Positions 53,211 through 61,605 of a stretch of DNA of 64,000 bases are shown piece by piece. The notes under the pieces are model-generated. The model was not told the origin of the DNA and did no database searches. It saw nothing but the letters and a program-made list of their open reading frames with translations. Position 1 is the stretch's first letter. The number at the start of each line of letters is the position of its first letter. Source of the DNA: JBDGYW01 sp964518955 (GTDB lineage: Bacteria; Gemmatimonadota; Gemmatimonadetes; Gemmatimonadales; GWC2-71-9); assembly GCA_964518955.1 (NCBI GenBank), contig CAZFHS010000034.1, positions 6,488 through 70,487 on the forward strand, in the 5' to 3' direction. Made by a program: the position numbers and the translations under genes.

Positions 53211-53642
53211 ATGGCATCACTGAAACTCGAGTTTGAAAAAGGCGGCACCTTCATAGCCAGGTTATTAGAAGACGAAGCGCCGAAGACCTGTGAAACGCTC
53301 AAGAGCAGGTTGCCCTTTGAGTATCTATTTCAGCAAAGCATCGTATCGGGTCAGGCAATGGTAGCGATACCGCCAGACCTGACAGTTGCGAAGGAGAACC
53401 AACGGGTAGCCGGCATCTTGCCGGGCGCCCTCAGCTTCTTGGTTGCTGAAGAACACACCCACGTACCGGACGAGATCTATATCGCCTACGGGGTTTTCAT
53501 CTCTAGAGGGCTATTCATTGACGCAAAACAGCCCGTGAATGTGTTCGCGCACATAGACGAGGGACTCGAGGAGTTAAAGGAGATTGGCGCTCGGATCATT
53601 CGGCATGGCGCTGAGTTAGTTCGGTTCAGTCTGGCGGATTGA
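53211..53642 (+). CDS. DUF3830 family protein
   Basis: 143 residues from the ATG at 53211; the frame opens further up (53103), but that portion is palindromic-element sequence and has no homology-like character. The protein starts MASLKLEFEKGGTFIARLLEDEAPKTCETLKSRLPFE, the DUF3830 pattern (cyclophilin-like beta barrel with APKTC), followed by SGQAMVAI and PGALSFLV. DUF3830 proteins often sit by amino-acid or carboxylate metabolism genes; biochemical role unknown. No signal peptide. It converges with the S51 peptidase gene across a long hairpin. Confidence 0.72.
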   Translation: MASLKLEFEKGGTFIARLLEDEAPKTCETLKSRLPFEYLFQQSIVSGQAMVAIPPDLTVAKENQRVAGILPGALSFLVAEEHTHVPDEIYIAYGVFISRGLFIDAKQPVNVFAHIDEGLEELKEIGARIIRHGAELVRFSLAD

Positions 53643-53675
53643 TGCTGCTATTTCAGATTGCGGATCGAGACGATT

Positions 53676-53748
53676 GCAGATTTCAAATTGGTGGTAGGAG
53701 GTGGCCCCGATGCACCAGGGATTGCCACACCACCAATCTGAAATCTGA
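53676..53748. terminator. Long hairpin between converging genes
   Basis: The 20-base arms at 53676-53695 (starts GCAGATTTCAAATTGGTGGT) and 53729-53748 pair with about two mismatches. Outer copies of ATTTCAGATTGC-like sequence extend the pattern. It sits between the stops of the DUF3830 and peptidase genes, so it can serve both directions; it is rich in TTTCAGATT repeats and unlike the G/C-only hairpins elsewhere. Confidence 0.65.
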
Positions 53749-53774
53749 ATTCTGCAATTCAGGAGTTTCCCATC

Positions 53775-54569
53775 CTACCCAATCGAATCCGACTCCAGAA
53801 CTTCTTCCATGATCTGCCCGTTTACCACACTCACGTAGTACACCTTCGCGCCCTCACGGGTGTGTACCACCCGTTTCACTTCGTTGTCTTCGAAGTAGAT
53901 ACCGGCGTCGTTGTCACAAGCGTATCCCGGCTTCATCTCGCCTGAACGAATCAGCCTCTGATAGATGGGCCTGCGCTCTCCTTCGGCGTCGTAGTGGGGA
54001 GAATGGCTACCCCGTATTAGTCCCAGGCCTTTCACGATGGTGAGTTCCTTCGGCCTCGAATCCGTCGTCCCCTCCTCGAACCAACACAGTGAGCCCGCGC
54101 TCGCGCCGCCCAGCACGATCCCACGGTTCCAGGCTTCTCTCAACACCTCGTCAATTCCTTGAGCGTGCCATATGGCCTGCTGATTGAGGGTGTTTCCGCC
54201 GGATGCCACTATGCCATCGACCGACAACAAAACGTCCTCCCAACTCTGGTCCATCCGGTAACTGCTTATGTAACTCCGCTGCACCGACGGGATCACTTCG
54301 AGAGGCGCACAGTGCTCGTACCAACGGATGCTACTCGACTCCCAGTTTGACGACGCGGTGGGGAGATAACAGAGCTTGGGTTTCTCTTTGCCGGTGAGTT
54401 CCGCGAGGTATTTGATGAAAATCGTGCCGAATCCCCCGCCAGCAATCAAAACCTTGCGTGTTGTCGACTGAGACTTGGGAGCGGCAGCATCGCCAGGGGC
54501 TGACAATTGACCTGTGCCTAACCCTACGGTCCCTAGTGCGGACGAAACTACGAACTCTCTTCTCTTCAT
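53775..54569 (-). CDS. S51-family peptidase E / cyanophycinase-like protein
   Basis: 264 residues from the ATG at 54569, which supplies a twin-arginine-like start (MKRREFVVSSALGTVGLG). The class I glutaminase-like fold has VLIAGGGFGT, the catalytic nucleophile Ser157 in GGASAGS (GxSAG), and GLGLIRGSHSPHYDAEGERRP with the His/Asp partner region. Family members are aspartyl dipeptidases and cyanophycinases. A secreted form would release dipeptides outside. It is 139 bases downstream of the diaminopentanoate dehydrogenase-like gene on the same strand. Confidence 0.83.
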   Translation of the reverse strand: MKRREFVVSSALGTVGLGTGQLSAPGDAAAPKSQSTTRKVLIAGGGFGTIFIKYLAELTGKEKPKLCYLPTASSNWESSSIRWYEHCAPLEVIPSVQRSYISSYRMDQSWEDVLLSVDGIVASGGNTLNQQAIWHAQGIDEVLREAWNRGIVLGGASAGSLCWFEEGTTDSRPKELTIVKGLGLIRGSHSPHYDAEGERRPIYQRLIRSGEMKPGYACDNDAGIYFEDNEVKRVVHTREGAKVYYVSVVNGQIMEEVLESDSIG

Positions 54570-54708
54570 ATGTGACCATCCTTTGCCTGGATAGCTGGAC
54601 CACTCTCCATAACAGATGAGGGGCAGATCCGTTCGAACCTGCCCCCCTGCCCTCCTGCACCTCTGCCCCAATCCAACCGGGGCCTTCTCGACTTACTCGA
54701 TTTGGCTC

Positions 54709-55707
54709 CTAGAAGAACGAAACCACCGGGGTATCCGTCATCGTCTGCAAGCCGGGCTGACACCTACCGACCTGTTTGCAGGCGTTGATGGCGATAGCGC
54801 ACGTCCCAATGTCGCCATTCACTCCGCCTTTGATGCTGGACACGATCTTCGGATTACCAACGATCTCGATTTTGTCTTCAGGATTCGGCTCAGCTATAGC
54901 GGCTCGGAAGACGAGCGTGATCTTCTCCTCACCGTTGCAGAAGCCACGACCGATCTGCTGAACGCCACGAGCCATGCCACGCTTGATCTTCATCGCCCTG
55001 GTGCGAATTTCCTTCTTGGCAACCACCGGGCTCAGCTCATCGACGGTCTTCTCGAGCTTCCACCCCATGCGATCGGCGATCATGTGCACCGACTCAGTGA
55101 GGCCGACGTGGCGCAGCGTACCGGTCTTACGCTTGGCCTCGAACTCCTTCAACGTCAGGCCCGCACCAATCTTCTTCTGGAACGGAACGCGACGGTACTT
55201 GGCATCCTGAATACGTGAGACCTTCACTTTCTCCACGTTCTGACTAAGGGCGGTCATCGTGGTTGGCAGAAAGTCCATAAGGAAACCCGGATTGATGCCG
55301 GTACCGAGCACTGCGACCTTCTTCTTCTTCGCAAACGCATCGATCTTCTTTGCCCAGCGCGGTGCGGCCTTCCACGGGAACGACAGTTCCTCGCACGTGC
55401 TCACGACATGCAATCCCTTGCCAGCATACTCCTCGATCTGCTTGGTGATGCGAGGCATGTCCGACACGGTCGTCAACAACGCTACCTCAGGCTTTGCTGT
55501 CTTCGGCAGGTCTTTGAGGCTCCCGACGATCTTCATCGGCGATTTCTTCTCGAGCCCGCACACGTCCGAAACACGTTTCCCTATCAGCTCAGGATCCGTG
55601 TCGATCGCTCCAACGAGCTTCACCTTGCTACCGCGCTCCATCATGAACTGAATGGTCTTCTGACCCAGCGGGCCCATACCGACCAGTACTATTCTTATGG
55701 CTGCCAT
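54709..55707 (-). CDS. 2,4-diaminopentanoate dehydrogenase-like (dihydrodipicolinate reductase fold) protein
   Basis: 332 residues from the ATG at 55707, chosen for AAAGGAG upstream. The N-terminal Rossmann motif VGMGPLGQKTIQFMMERG and VALLTTVSDM segment resemble dihydrodipicolinate reductase; the length and middle domain (GTGINPGFLMDFLPTTMTALSQNVEKVKVSRIQDA) fit the Ord/diaminopentanoate dehydrogenase group that deaminates 2,4-diaminopentanoate in ornithine fermentation, and related promiscuous amine dehydrogenases. No other ornithine fermentation gene is near. Lys-rich. Cytoplasmic. The substrate is uncertain. Confidence 0.68.
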   Translation of the reverse strand: MAAIRIVLVGMGPLGQKTIQFMMERGSKVKLVGAIDTDPELIGKRVSDVCGLEKKSPMKIVGSLKDLPKTAKPEVALLTTVSDMPRITKQIEEYAGKGLHVVSTCEELSFPWKAAPRWAKKIDAFAKKKKVAVLGTGINPGFLMDFLPTTMTALSQNVEKVKVSRIQDAKYRRVPFQKKIGAGLTLKEFEAKRKTGTLRHVGLTESVHMIADRMGWKLEKTVDELSPVVAKKEIRTRAMKIKRGMARGVQQIGRGFCNGEEKITLVFRAAIAEPNPEDKIEIVGNPKIVSSIKGGVNGDIGTCAIAINACKQVGRCQPGLQTMTDTPVVSFF

Positions 55708-55794
55708 CAGATTCTCCTTTTCGTCAACGATGCGTCCCAACATTCGGCGCTCGATGACAATAACAAGCGACGGCGGAAACGGAAGTCCTCTTGT

Positions 55795-57156
55795 TCAAAC
55801 AAGTGACGACACGATCTTCCGGATCAATGTATTTGCGAAGCGAGGCTCGTCTGGAAGTTGCCGGTTTTGATTTCCCTGCCTCACTACTACGAGGTCTAGA
55901 CTGGGTATCACGAAACTATGGTTGATGTTATGCCCGCGAGACATGTACAGGTCGTCCGGCACGCCTTCGATGTCGTCCATCACCCAGAATGTATATCCGT
56001 ACTGCATCGGAGCCGTGCCGTCTTCTCTAACATATCGGCTCGTCGCCACGTCAAGCCACTCTTCCGGAACGAGTTGTCGGCCATCCCAGCGTCCTCTCTT
56101 CAGCCATAAGTAAGCGATGCGAGCAAAATCCCTAGCAGTACATCTGAACGTGCTACCGACAATCGAGTTGTAACCGTATTGGCTTACGCTCTTATCGGCA
56201 CCATACGCATCGCATCCCTCACTTCCCCCCACACCCCAACCCGGCTCGTTCGAGAAGTTGAGTTCACGGTTGTCTGCGTAAGGCATGTCGCGGAATCCAT
56301 TGTCCCTTATCCCGATCGGCAACCCTATGTGGCGAAGCACACGGTCGTACAGATACGGCCCCACCTGCTCGCCGGAGATGTTGCGCATCGCGAGAGCCAT
56401 CTGCTCGAGGCCGTAATTGCTGTAGTTGAAGTCAGTGCCCGGCTCGAACTTCAGAGTGTGGTGGTCCGGGATTTCGTCGAAGTGCCACCATCCAAAACAG
56501 TACTCGTACATTTGGTAGGGACCTGAGTACCCCGGATAGAGATGGCGTGAAGTCGGTGCCAGCCACGGCTCTCGAGTTTCGTGGCCGGAGGTCATCGACA
56601 AGACGTGCCTTACTTTGATTCGTGTCTTAGTCTCGTCGGTAATGGGCTGGTCCCAAACCTGAGGTATGAGAGATTCCTCGCGTGACGATCCGACGAGATA
56701 TGTGTCCAAGGTGACTCGATCAGCGTATTCGCTCAGGAACACTCCAGCCGCAGTTCCGAACACCGACTTCGTCGACGACTTCATATCATTGCATGTGTTA
56801 GCCGTCCACGGTTGCGGACCACCTTCCTCTCCAGTCGTATAGCTCTCACCGATGATGTGGCCTTTGTAGATGATGGCGAGGGCGCCGCCGTAGCTCGTGG
56901 TGACATGGTTCGAGTCGTGGTAGCCGATTGCTTCACGGAGAAGATCTGCGTCGACACCTGAGTCAGCCGGTTCACCTACGCGCCAGCCGCCTTCGGTTTC
57001 CGAGGGCGGGAAATACTCGCCGGAAGCGTCACGCTCTCCTGTTTCACAGCCTGAAGTCACCATAGGGACAGAGAAGAGCCCTAACCCAGCAACGCCGGAC
57101 CCAGCCACCTTCAGTAGGTCTCTCCTCGAGATCTGGTTCACATCACTGATTCCCAT
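55795..57156 (-). CDS. Tat-exported beta-lactamase-related serine hydrolase
   Basis: 453 residues. Tat lipoprotein-type signal SRRDLLKVAGSGVAGLG with a Cys at 37 (VTSGC). The class C beta-lactamase/PBP fold has SxxK at Ser127-Lys130 (MKSSTKS) and the YxN motif Tyr245-Ser-Asn247; a late HxN-like GHNINHS stands for the third motif. Esterase, D-aminopeptidase or beta-lactamase-like activity is possible; genuine resistance is not implied. It sits 51 bases downstream (in the minus direction) of nothing coupled, with the dehydrogenase-like gene 87 bases beyond. Ribosome site AAGGTGG upstream is moderate. Confidence 0.85.
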   Translation of the reverse strand: MGISDVNQISRRDLLKVAGSGVAGLGLFSVPMVTSGCETGERDASGEYFPPSETEGGWRVGEPADSGVDADLLREAIGYHDSNHVTTSYGGALAIIYKGHIIGESYTTGEEGGPQPWTANTCNDMKSSTKSVFGTAAGVFLSEYADRVTLDTYLVGSSREESLIPQVWDQPITDETKTRIKVRHVLSMTSGHETREPWLAPTSRHLYPGYSGPYQMYEYCFGWWHFDEIPDHHTLKFEPGTDFNYSNYGLEQMALAMRNISGEQVGPYLYDRVLRHIGLPIGIRDNGFRDMPYADNRELNFSNEPGWGVGGSEGCDAYGADKSVSQYGYNSIVGSTFRCTARDFARIAYLWLKRGRWDGRQLVPEEWLDVATSRYVREDGTAPMQYGYTFWVMDDIEGVPDDLYMSRGHNINHSFVIPSLDLVVVRQGNQNRQLPDEPRFANTLIRKIVSSLV

Positions 57157-57209
57157 GCCACCTTCTCTTTCAATTGGAACGATTGACTAATTGGCGATCG
57201 ACCGACCAG

Positions 57210-58046
57210 TCAGTTGCGGATCACCAGGTCCACCAGTACCGGCCTGTGATCCGATGCCACCGGCTCATCCAGAACATCCTGCCTGATGACTTGAAAAACC
57301 GATACGGGTCGAACGAGTACGAAGTCGATCTCGCGCTCCGGGTCGAACGAAGAAAACGTGAAGTTGTCTTCGCCCTTTGCGAGGACTTTCCAGCCAATCT
57401 CGAGATGCCCCATCACCTCAGAACCGGGCGTAGAGTTGAAATCGCCTGCGAGAATCGTAGGAACGGTGTCGTTTCCAAGAGCCTGTTCCAAGGTTTGCGC
57501 CTGGGCCAACCGCTCGTCTTCGGTGCGGTAGAAGTGTATCCCGACAAAACGCAGCTTCCGTTTAGAATTCGGCACCTCAACTGCAACCGCCAGGGAAGTT
57601 CGCGGTTCCTCACCGTCGGGGAGCCGTAAGTTCGCCGACTCCACGATTTGCCAGCGCGAGAGAACGGCCATGCCGTATGCGCCGCCGTCATACGGCATGA
57701 AGGCTCCGAACACCGAATTCAGCCCAGTGAGACGCCCCAACTCTGTAGCCTGATCGACACGTCCGGTCCTGCCGGCCGCGCTGTCGACCTCCTGAAGTGC
57801 AACTAGGTCGGGATCTACTTCGCGAATTAGCGCCGCAATCCGGTCCAGATCCAACGAATCATCCATTCCTTCGCCATGGTGGATGTTGTAGGCGAGGACC
57901 CGGATGGTATCAGGGGCGCTAGTTTGTTGATTGTACGGCGATTCAGCAGCGCATCCTACGATGGCTGATAGGTAGACAGCCGCGAGCGCCGACCGAAGGA
58001 TTTGGCCTGCTCGCGACCGGAGATTTGGGTGTTTTGGAGGTCTCAC
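57210..58046 (-). CDS. Endonuclease/exonuclease/phosphatase (EEP) family lipoprotein
   Basis: 278 residues; GTG start at 58046 overlapping the DinB stop by four bases. A lipobox (AIVGC, about 28-32) is preceded by an Arg-rich n-region. The EEP fold shows VLAYNIHHGEGMDD, LVALQEVDS (metal Glu), GIHFYRT, LAGDFNSTPGS and the catalytic SDHRPV near the C-terminus. All catalytic residues appear present (Asn, Glu, Asp-Asn, Asp-His). Exported forms act as sphingomyelinase-, phosphodiesterase- or inositol-phosphatase-like enzymes. Coupled translation with DinB suggests one transcript. Confidence 0.85.
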   Translation of the reverse strand: MRPPKHPNLRSRAGQILRSALAAVYLSAIVGCAAESPYNQQTSAPDTIRVLAYNIHHGEGMDDSLDLDRIAALIREVDPDLVALQEVDSAAGRTGRVDQATELGRLTGLNSVFGAFMPYDGGAYGMAVLSRWQIVESANLRLPDGEEPRTSLAVAVEVPNSKRKLRFVGIHFYRTEDERLAQAQTLEQALGNDTVPTILAGDFNSTPGSEVMGHLEIGWKVLAKGEDNFTFSSFDPEREIDFVLVRPVSVFQVIRQDVLDEPVASDHRPVLVDLVIRN

Positions 58047-58513
58047 GCGTACGGCATAGGCGGCTCTTTGCCGAGCAGCCTCGCATATACCGAAAGCGCT
58101 CCACGGTGGTGCGCCGTGTGATCGGCGATCGCTCTGGCGATCGCGCAGCGTGGCGCTCCCTCCATGATCTGCTTGTCGGGGATAGGTGCGCGCAAATCTT
58201 CGTCTGACGCCGAGCCGAAAACCTCCACTGCGTTCGCATATGCTTTTTCGAGTAGTTCAACCGCATCTGAAAGACGAGTGACGGCATTCGTCTTTGCCAT
58301 ATGCGCTTCGAAATCCATACCCCAACCATCACCGAACGCACCTTCGACAAACCAATCCACCGTTCCGGCGGTGTGAGCCACCTGGCCTGCGACGGTGAAC
58401 ATCTCCGGCTGGGCGGCGTAACCCGAGTCTGCTTCTTCGAACACCGAGAGCGTGTTTCTGAAGAATTTGAGCGACATCTCGAGTTCCTGGACGTACCCCT
58501 GCGCGATGGACAT
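58043..58513 (-). CDS. DinB-family protein
   Basis: 156 residues, four-helix bundle. Metal His residues are visible: VAHTAGTVDWFVEG (helix 2), and ADHTAHHRGALSVYARL near the C-terminus, the DinB/YfiT HxxxH pattern. Members are thiol transferases or metal-dependent hydrolases, often using mycothiol or bacillithiol; the substrate here is unknown. An AAAGGATCTCGAA region precedes the ATG. Its end overlaps the next lipoprotein gene. Confidence 0.85.
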   Translation of the reverse strand: MSIAQGYVQELEMSLKFFRNTLSVFEEADSGYAAQPEMFTVAGQVAHTAGTVDWFVEGAFGDGWGMDFEAHMAKTNAVTRLSDAVELLEKAYANAVEVFGSASDEDLRAPIPDKQIMEGAPRCAIARAIADHTAHHRGALSVYARLLGKEPPMPYA

Positions 58514-58555
58514 TTCGAGATCCTTTCTCGAGATACGGTAGTATGAGATTTCCTG

Positions 58556-59500
58556 CTAAAACACCCCTCCGGAAGGCCCCTTCCACGGCAGATTGATTCG
58601 CAAGCGTTCCAACTTACTCGCGAACTCGTTGGCTTCAATGTTCATCTTCCAGGCGTCGTCCTGTTTCTTCAACCAACCCCGCTCTTCCATCCATCTGACG
58701 GCATCGTCCTGCTTTCCGGAGTAGATCAGCCCGAGCAGCATGACCTCCATCTCGGACAGTCCCATCGAGTTCATGCGATAATCCAGGAAGGCTTCCCACG
58801 CCATCGGCACCCACTTGGCCACGATCTGATGCCCGATGGTATTTGCATACTCCCGAATTTCGAATTGGGCGTGCGCCTCCATCCGGAGCGCGAGGAAATG
58901 CAGCAGGTTGTGAAGGTCGATTTTCCAATACGCTTCAGTGTAGGTCGAGAGAGGAAGGTCCTTTCGCGCCTGCTCCCGGGCCACACCGGCATCCAGACGA
59001 TCTTGATACATCTGGCGAGTTGAAGCGTGAAATGCAGCCTCTTGTTCGCTCAGACGTTCCCCTTCCGCAGCATCGAGTTGACCCTCGCTGCCCTGCCGGT
59101 TGATGACGCCTTGTAGGCGCCATTCATCTGGCTTTGTCGTCTGTGCAGCATCGATTGCAATGGAATACCGCGTGGAGTACTCGTTCACGTTAGCGGTGCG
59201 GTGTCTGATCCATTGACGCCAGCAGTCCATCGGGACACGGACGTGAAGTTTGATCTCGCACATCTCGAAAGGAGTAGTGTGTCGGTGGCGCAGAAGGTAG
59301 CGAATTAATCCCCGATCTTCGCTGACCTTTTTCGTCCCCTTCCCATACGAAACGCGAGCTGCCTGCACGATCGAAGTATCGTCACCCAATACATCAACCA
59401 AACGGACGAAGCCGTCATCCAGCACGGGGAACTTCTTGCCGATTATCTCATCCGGATTCGAGTTGGTTGGGTGATCCTGGGCGTCAGGCCTGTCGCTCAT
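58556..59500 (-). CDS. thyX: FAD-dependent thymidylate synthase ThyX
   Basis: 314 residues from the ATG at 59500; the frame stays open far upstream but that part is not ThyX-like. The ThyX motif is complete: R99-H-R-T-A-N-V-N-E-Y-S-T-R111, where the usual Ser of RHRxxSxNExSxR is Asn, a substitution known in the family. Other segments include VSYGKGTKKVSEDRGLIRYLLRHRHTTPFE and LHNLLHFLALRMEAHAQFEIREYA. It makes dTMP from dUMP with methylene-tetrahydrofolate and FAD. No thyA appears in the window, which is common in aquatic bacteria. Cytoplasmic, homotetramer. Confidence 0.95.
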   Translation of the reverse strand: MSDRPDAQDHPTNSNPDEIIGKKFPVLDDGFVRLVDVLGDDTSIVQAARVSYGKGTKKVSEDRGLIRYLLRHRHTTPFEMCEIKLHVRVPMDCWRQWIRHRTANVNEYSTRYSIAIDAAQTTKPDEWRLQGVINRQGSEGQLDAAEGERLSEQEAAFHASTRQMYQDRLDAGVAREQARKDLPLSTYTEAYWKIDLHNLLHFLALRMEAHAQFEIREYANTIGHQIVAKWVPMAWEAFLDYRMNSMGLSEMEVMLLGLIYSGKQDDAVRWMEERGWLKKQDDAWKMNIEANEFASKLERLRINLPWKGPSGGVF

Positions 59501-59626
59501 CTCCGTACCCCTGTCTCCGTCGTTGCTCGGTGTTTTCCTTTGGCCAACATGTAAGGTAAGCGGGCCCACACTAGTCAGGCGACTGGCACCCACAGATATT
59601 GCGTGACCAGCCTGGAGGCGAGAATC

Positions 59627-60844
59627 GTGAGAATGTCGTGGAGCTTCGCAACCGCACTTCCGCTTCTTGCAGCGGCGTGTGCGACAGATGAGGTTGACCA
59701 TATGGTGGCCGAGCCCACATCCAATGCGTTGGAGATCGCAGCGACCTCCATCATTGTCGATGGGCACCTCGATGTACCCTATCATCTCGAACAGGTTTGG
59801 GAAGACGTATCGCAGACCACGGCGGCAGGGAACTTCGACTACCCGCGTGCCGTGGCGGGCGGCCTCAATGTGCCATTTATGGCGGTCTACACGCCGGTCG
59901 GATTGGAGGTTGAAGGTCGTGCGAAGCAATGGGCCGAAGACCTCATTCATATGGTCGAAGGAATCGCCACAAATTCTCCCGACAGGTTCGCCATCGCATA
60001 CTCCCCGGCCGATGTCCGACAGCACTTCTCTGCAGGACTCATCTCATTGCCGATGGGCATGGAGAACGGCTCTCCGTTGGAAGGTGACCTATCTAACGTC
60101 GAGTACTTCTACGATCGCGGTATCCGCTACATAACCCTCGCCCACAATGGCTCCAATCATATCTGTGACTCTTCTCGCGACGATCCGCTTTGGGGCGGCC
60201 TGAGTGAGTTTGGCATCGAGGTAGTGCGGGAGATGAACCGGTTGGGAATCATGGTGGATGTCAGCCACATCTCGGACGAGGCCTTCTGGGATGTGCTTGA
60301 GACGTCGCAAGCACCGGTGATAGCATCGCATTCCTCTACTCGGCATTTCACTCCCGGTTGGCCGCGCAACATGTCAGACGAGATGATCACCGCGATGGCG
60401 GAACATGGTGGCATAATCATGGTCAACTTTGGTTCGAGTTTCCTGAGTGCTGAAGCAAATATCTACAGGTATGGTCGACGTGATGCGTACAGAGCGTACC
60501 TGAACGAGAACGAAATCGACGCCTCCGACGTGGAGGAGGACAGGTTCAACACCGAGTGGGCCGAGGAGTACGGCCCGTTTCCGTTCGCCGATGTCAACCT
60601 GGTGCTAGACCACTTCGAATACCTCGTGAACCTGGTAGGGATAGATCACGTCGGCATTGGCACCGACTACGACGGTGTGGGCGACACTCTCCCCATTGGC
60701 CTCAAGGACGTCAGCACCTATCCGGTTTTGATTCAGGGATTCCTGGATCGTGGATACAGTGACGAGAATATCAAGGAGCTCTTGGGTGAGAACTTGTTGA
60801 GAGTTTGGGAGAATGTGGAGGCGGTCGCCGCTGGTTCGGATTGA
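59627..60844 (+). CDS. M19 membrane dipeptidase (renal dipeptidase-like) lipoprotein
   Basis: 406 residues from a GTG at 59627 behind GGAGG; ATG at 59633 is an alternative. Lipobox LLAAAC. Metal-binding features of the M19 barrel: DGHLDVP (His47, Asp49), GMENG (Glu), DVSHISD and ASHSSTR, then IGTDYDGVG near the C-terminus. These hydrolyse L,D- or D,D-dipeptides. Probably located on the outer surface or periplasm. It is divergent from ThyX across about 126 bases. Palindromic element copy E begins directly after its stop codon. Confidence 0.9.
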   Translation: MRMSWSFATALPLLAAACATDEVDHMVAEPTSNALEIAATSIIVDGHLDVPYHLEQVWEDVSQTTAAGNFDYPRAVAGGLNVPFMAVYTPVGLEVEGRAKQWAEDLIHMVEGIATNSPDRFAIAYSPADVRQHFSAGLISLPMGMENGSPLEGDLSNVEYFYDRGIRYITLAHNGSNHICDSSRDDPLWGGLSEFGIEVVREMNRLGIMVDVSHISDEAFWDVLETSQAPVIASHSSTRHFTPGWPRNMSDEMITAMAEHGGIIMVNFGSSFLSAEANIYRYGRRDAYRAYLNENEIDASDVEEDRFNTEWAEEYGPFPFADVNLVLDHFEYLVNLVGIDHVGIGTDYDGVGDTLPIGLKDVSTYPVLIQGFLDRGYSDENIKELLGENLLRVWENVEAVAAGSD

Positions 60845-60960
60845 TTTGGCCGCGGAGGGACGCGGATTTGCGCGGAGCCCCGCACCTCCCCACACTGTTA
60901 TGGGTTACCCAACTCAGCCCAGCAAACATTTTTGGTCATTCCGCGTTCATCCGCGGTTAA
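60845..60960. repeat. Dispersed CGCGGA-arm palindromic element, copy E (inverted core)
   Basis: It begins immediately after the dipeptidase TGA. Left arm: GGCCGCGGA, GACGCGGA, TGCGCGGA (60848-60876). Right arm: TTCCGCGT, ATCCGCGG (60939-60956). The TGGGTT core is found on the other strand (TTACCCAACTCAGCCCA, 60905-60921), so this copy is flipped relative to A-C. Same arms and spacing otherwise. Confidence 0.75.
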
Positions 60961-61038
60961 CTTACTGATGTCGGTTCCAGGAAAGGTGTTCTTCCTATAA
61001 CCCATGTCACGATCCATGTGAGAACGGTGACTTCCATA

Positions 61039-61491
61039 TCAGTTGGTAAATTCACTGCGGTTCGCCCATAGCCCGACGATTCCGAGCACACACGGAAGTG
61101 TGAAAATGCATAAGGCTACAATCGCGGTGGAGCGGAACGTCATCCATCGTTGGAATGCGAAGAAGAGCGGAAAATACACTCCGATCGCGAACGCCATCAT
61201 CGCAAGGACAAATCCGTAAAAGCGATCTCGAGCCATCCCAATCATTGCCAAGACGGTGATTGGTAGAGGCCACAGCATGTCCGCCATGGCCACTCCCCAA
61301 CTCTCAAGCGCCCATGCACGTTCTGCCGCATCGCCATCGAAGCTCTCATTCTGTAAGCCGAGCGCCAGTGCGCCATCCCAATCGAGGAGCGAGTATCCCT
61401 GCATGGCCCATGCGAGACACAGGAAGCCGAGTGCGATGAAGCCGAGCCAGATTCCCACTGGGAAACGGCCGAGTTGTTTCTGAAGAACCAT
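61039..61491 (-). CDS. Four-helix membrane protein
   Basis: 150 residues, helices at about 12-32, 66-86, 89-112 and 119-141, separated by short loops. The 33-64 loop is acidic (LLDWDGALALGLQNESFDGDAAERAWALESWG). No family recognised. It is 114 bases from the M14 carboxypeptidase gene on the same strand, and probably downstream of it in a transcript. Its stop is 78 bases from element E. Conserved Trp pairs (SWGVAMADMLWPLP) hint at a lipid-facing role. Function unknown. Confidence 0.7.
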   Translation of the reverse strand: MVLQKQLGRFPVGIWLGFIALGFLCLAWAMQGYSLLDWDGALALGLQNESFDGDAAERAWALESWGVAMADMLWPLPITVLAMIGMARDRFYGFVLAMMAFAIGVYFPLFFAFQRWMTFRSTAIVALCIFTLPCVLGIVGLWANRSEFTN

Positions 61492-61605
61492 CAGGACTCT
61501 CCCACGGCTATCCTATGCCGTTCGATCCACCCCGCCCAGAACGGGAGCAGCCACATTACAGCCCCGTCGTGGCTACCGCCATCGAGTTCGGAGCCGTATC
61601 ATGGG

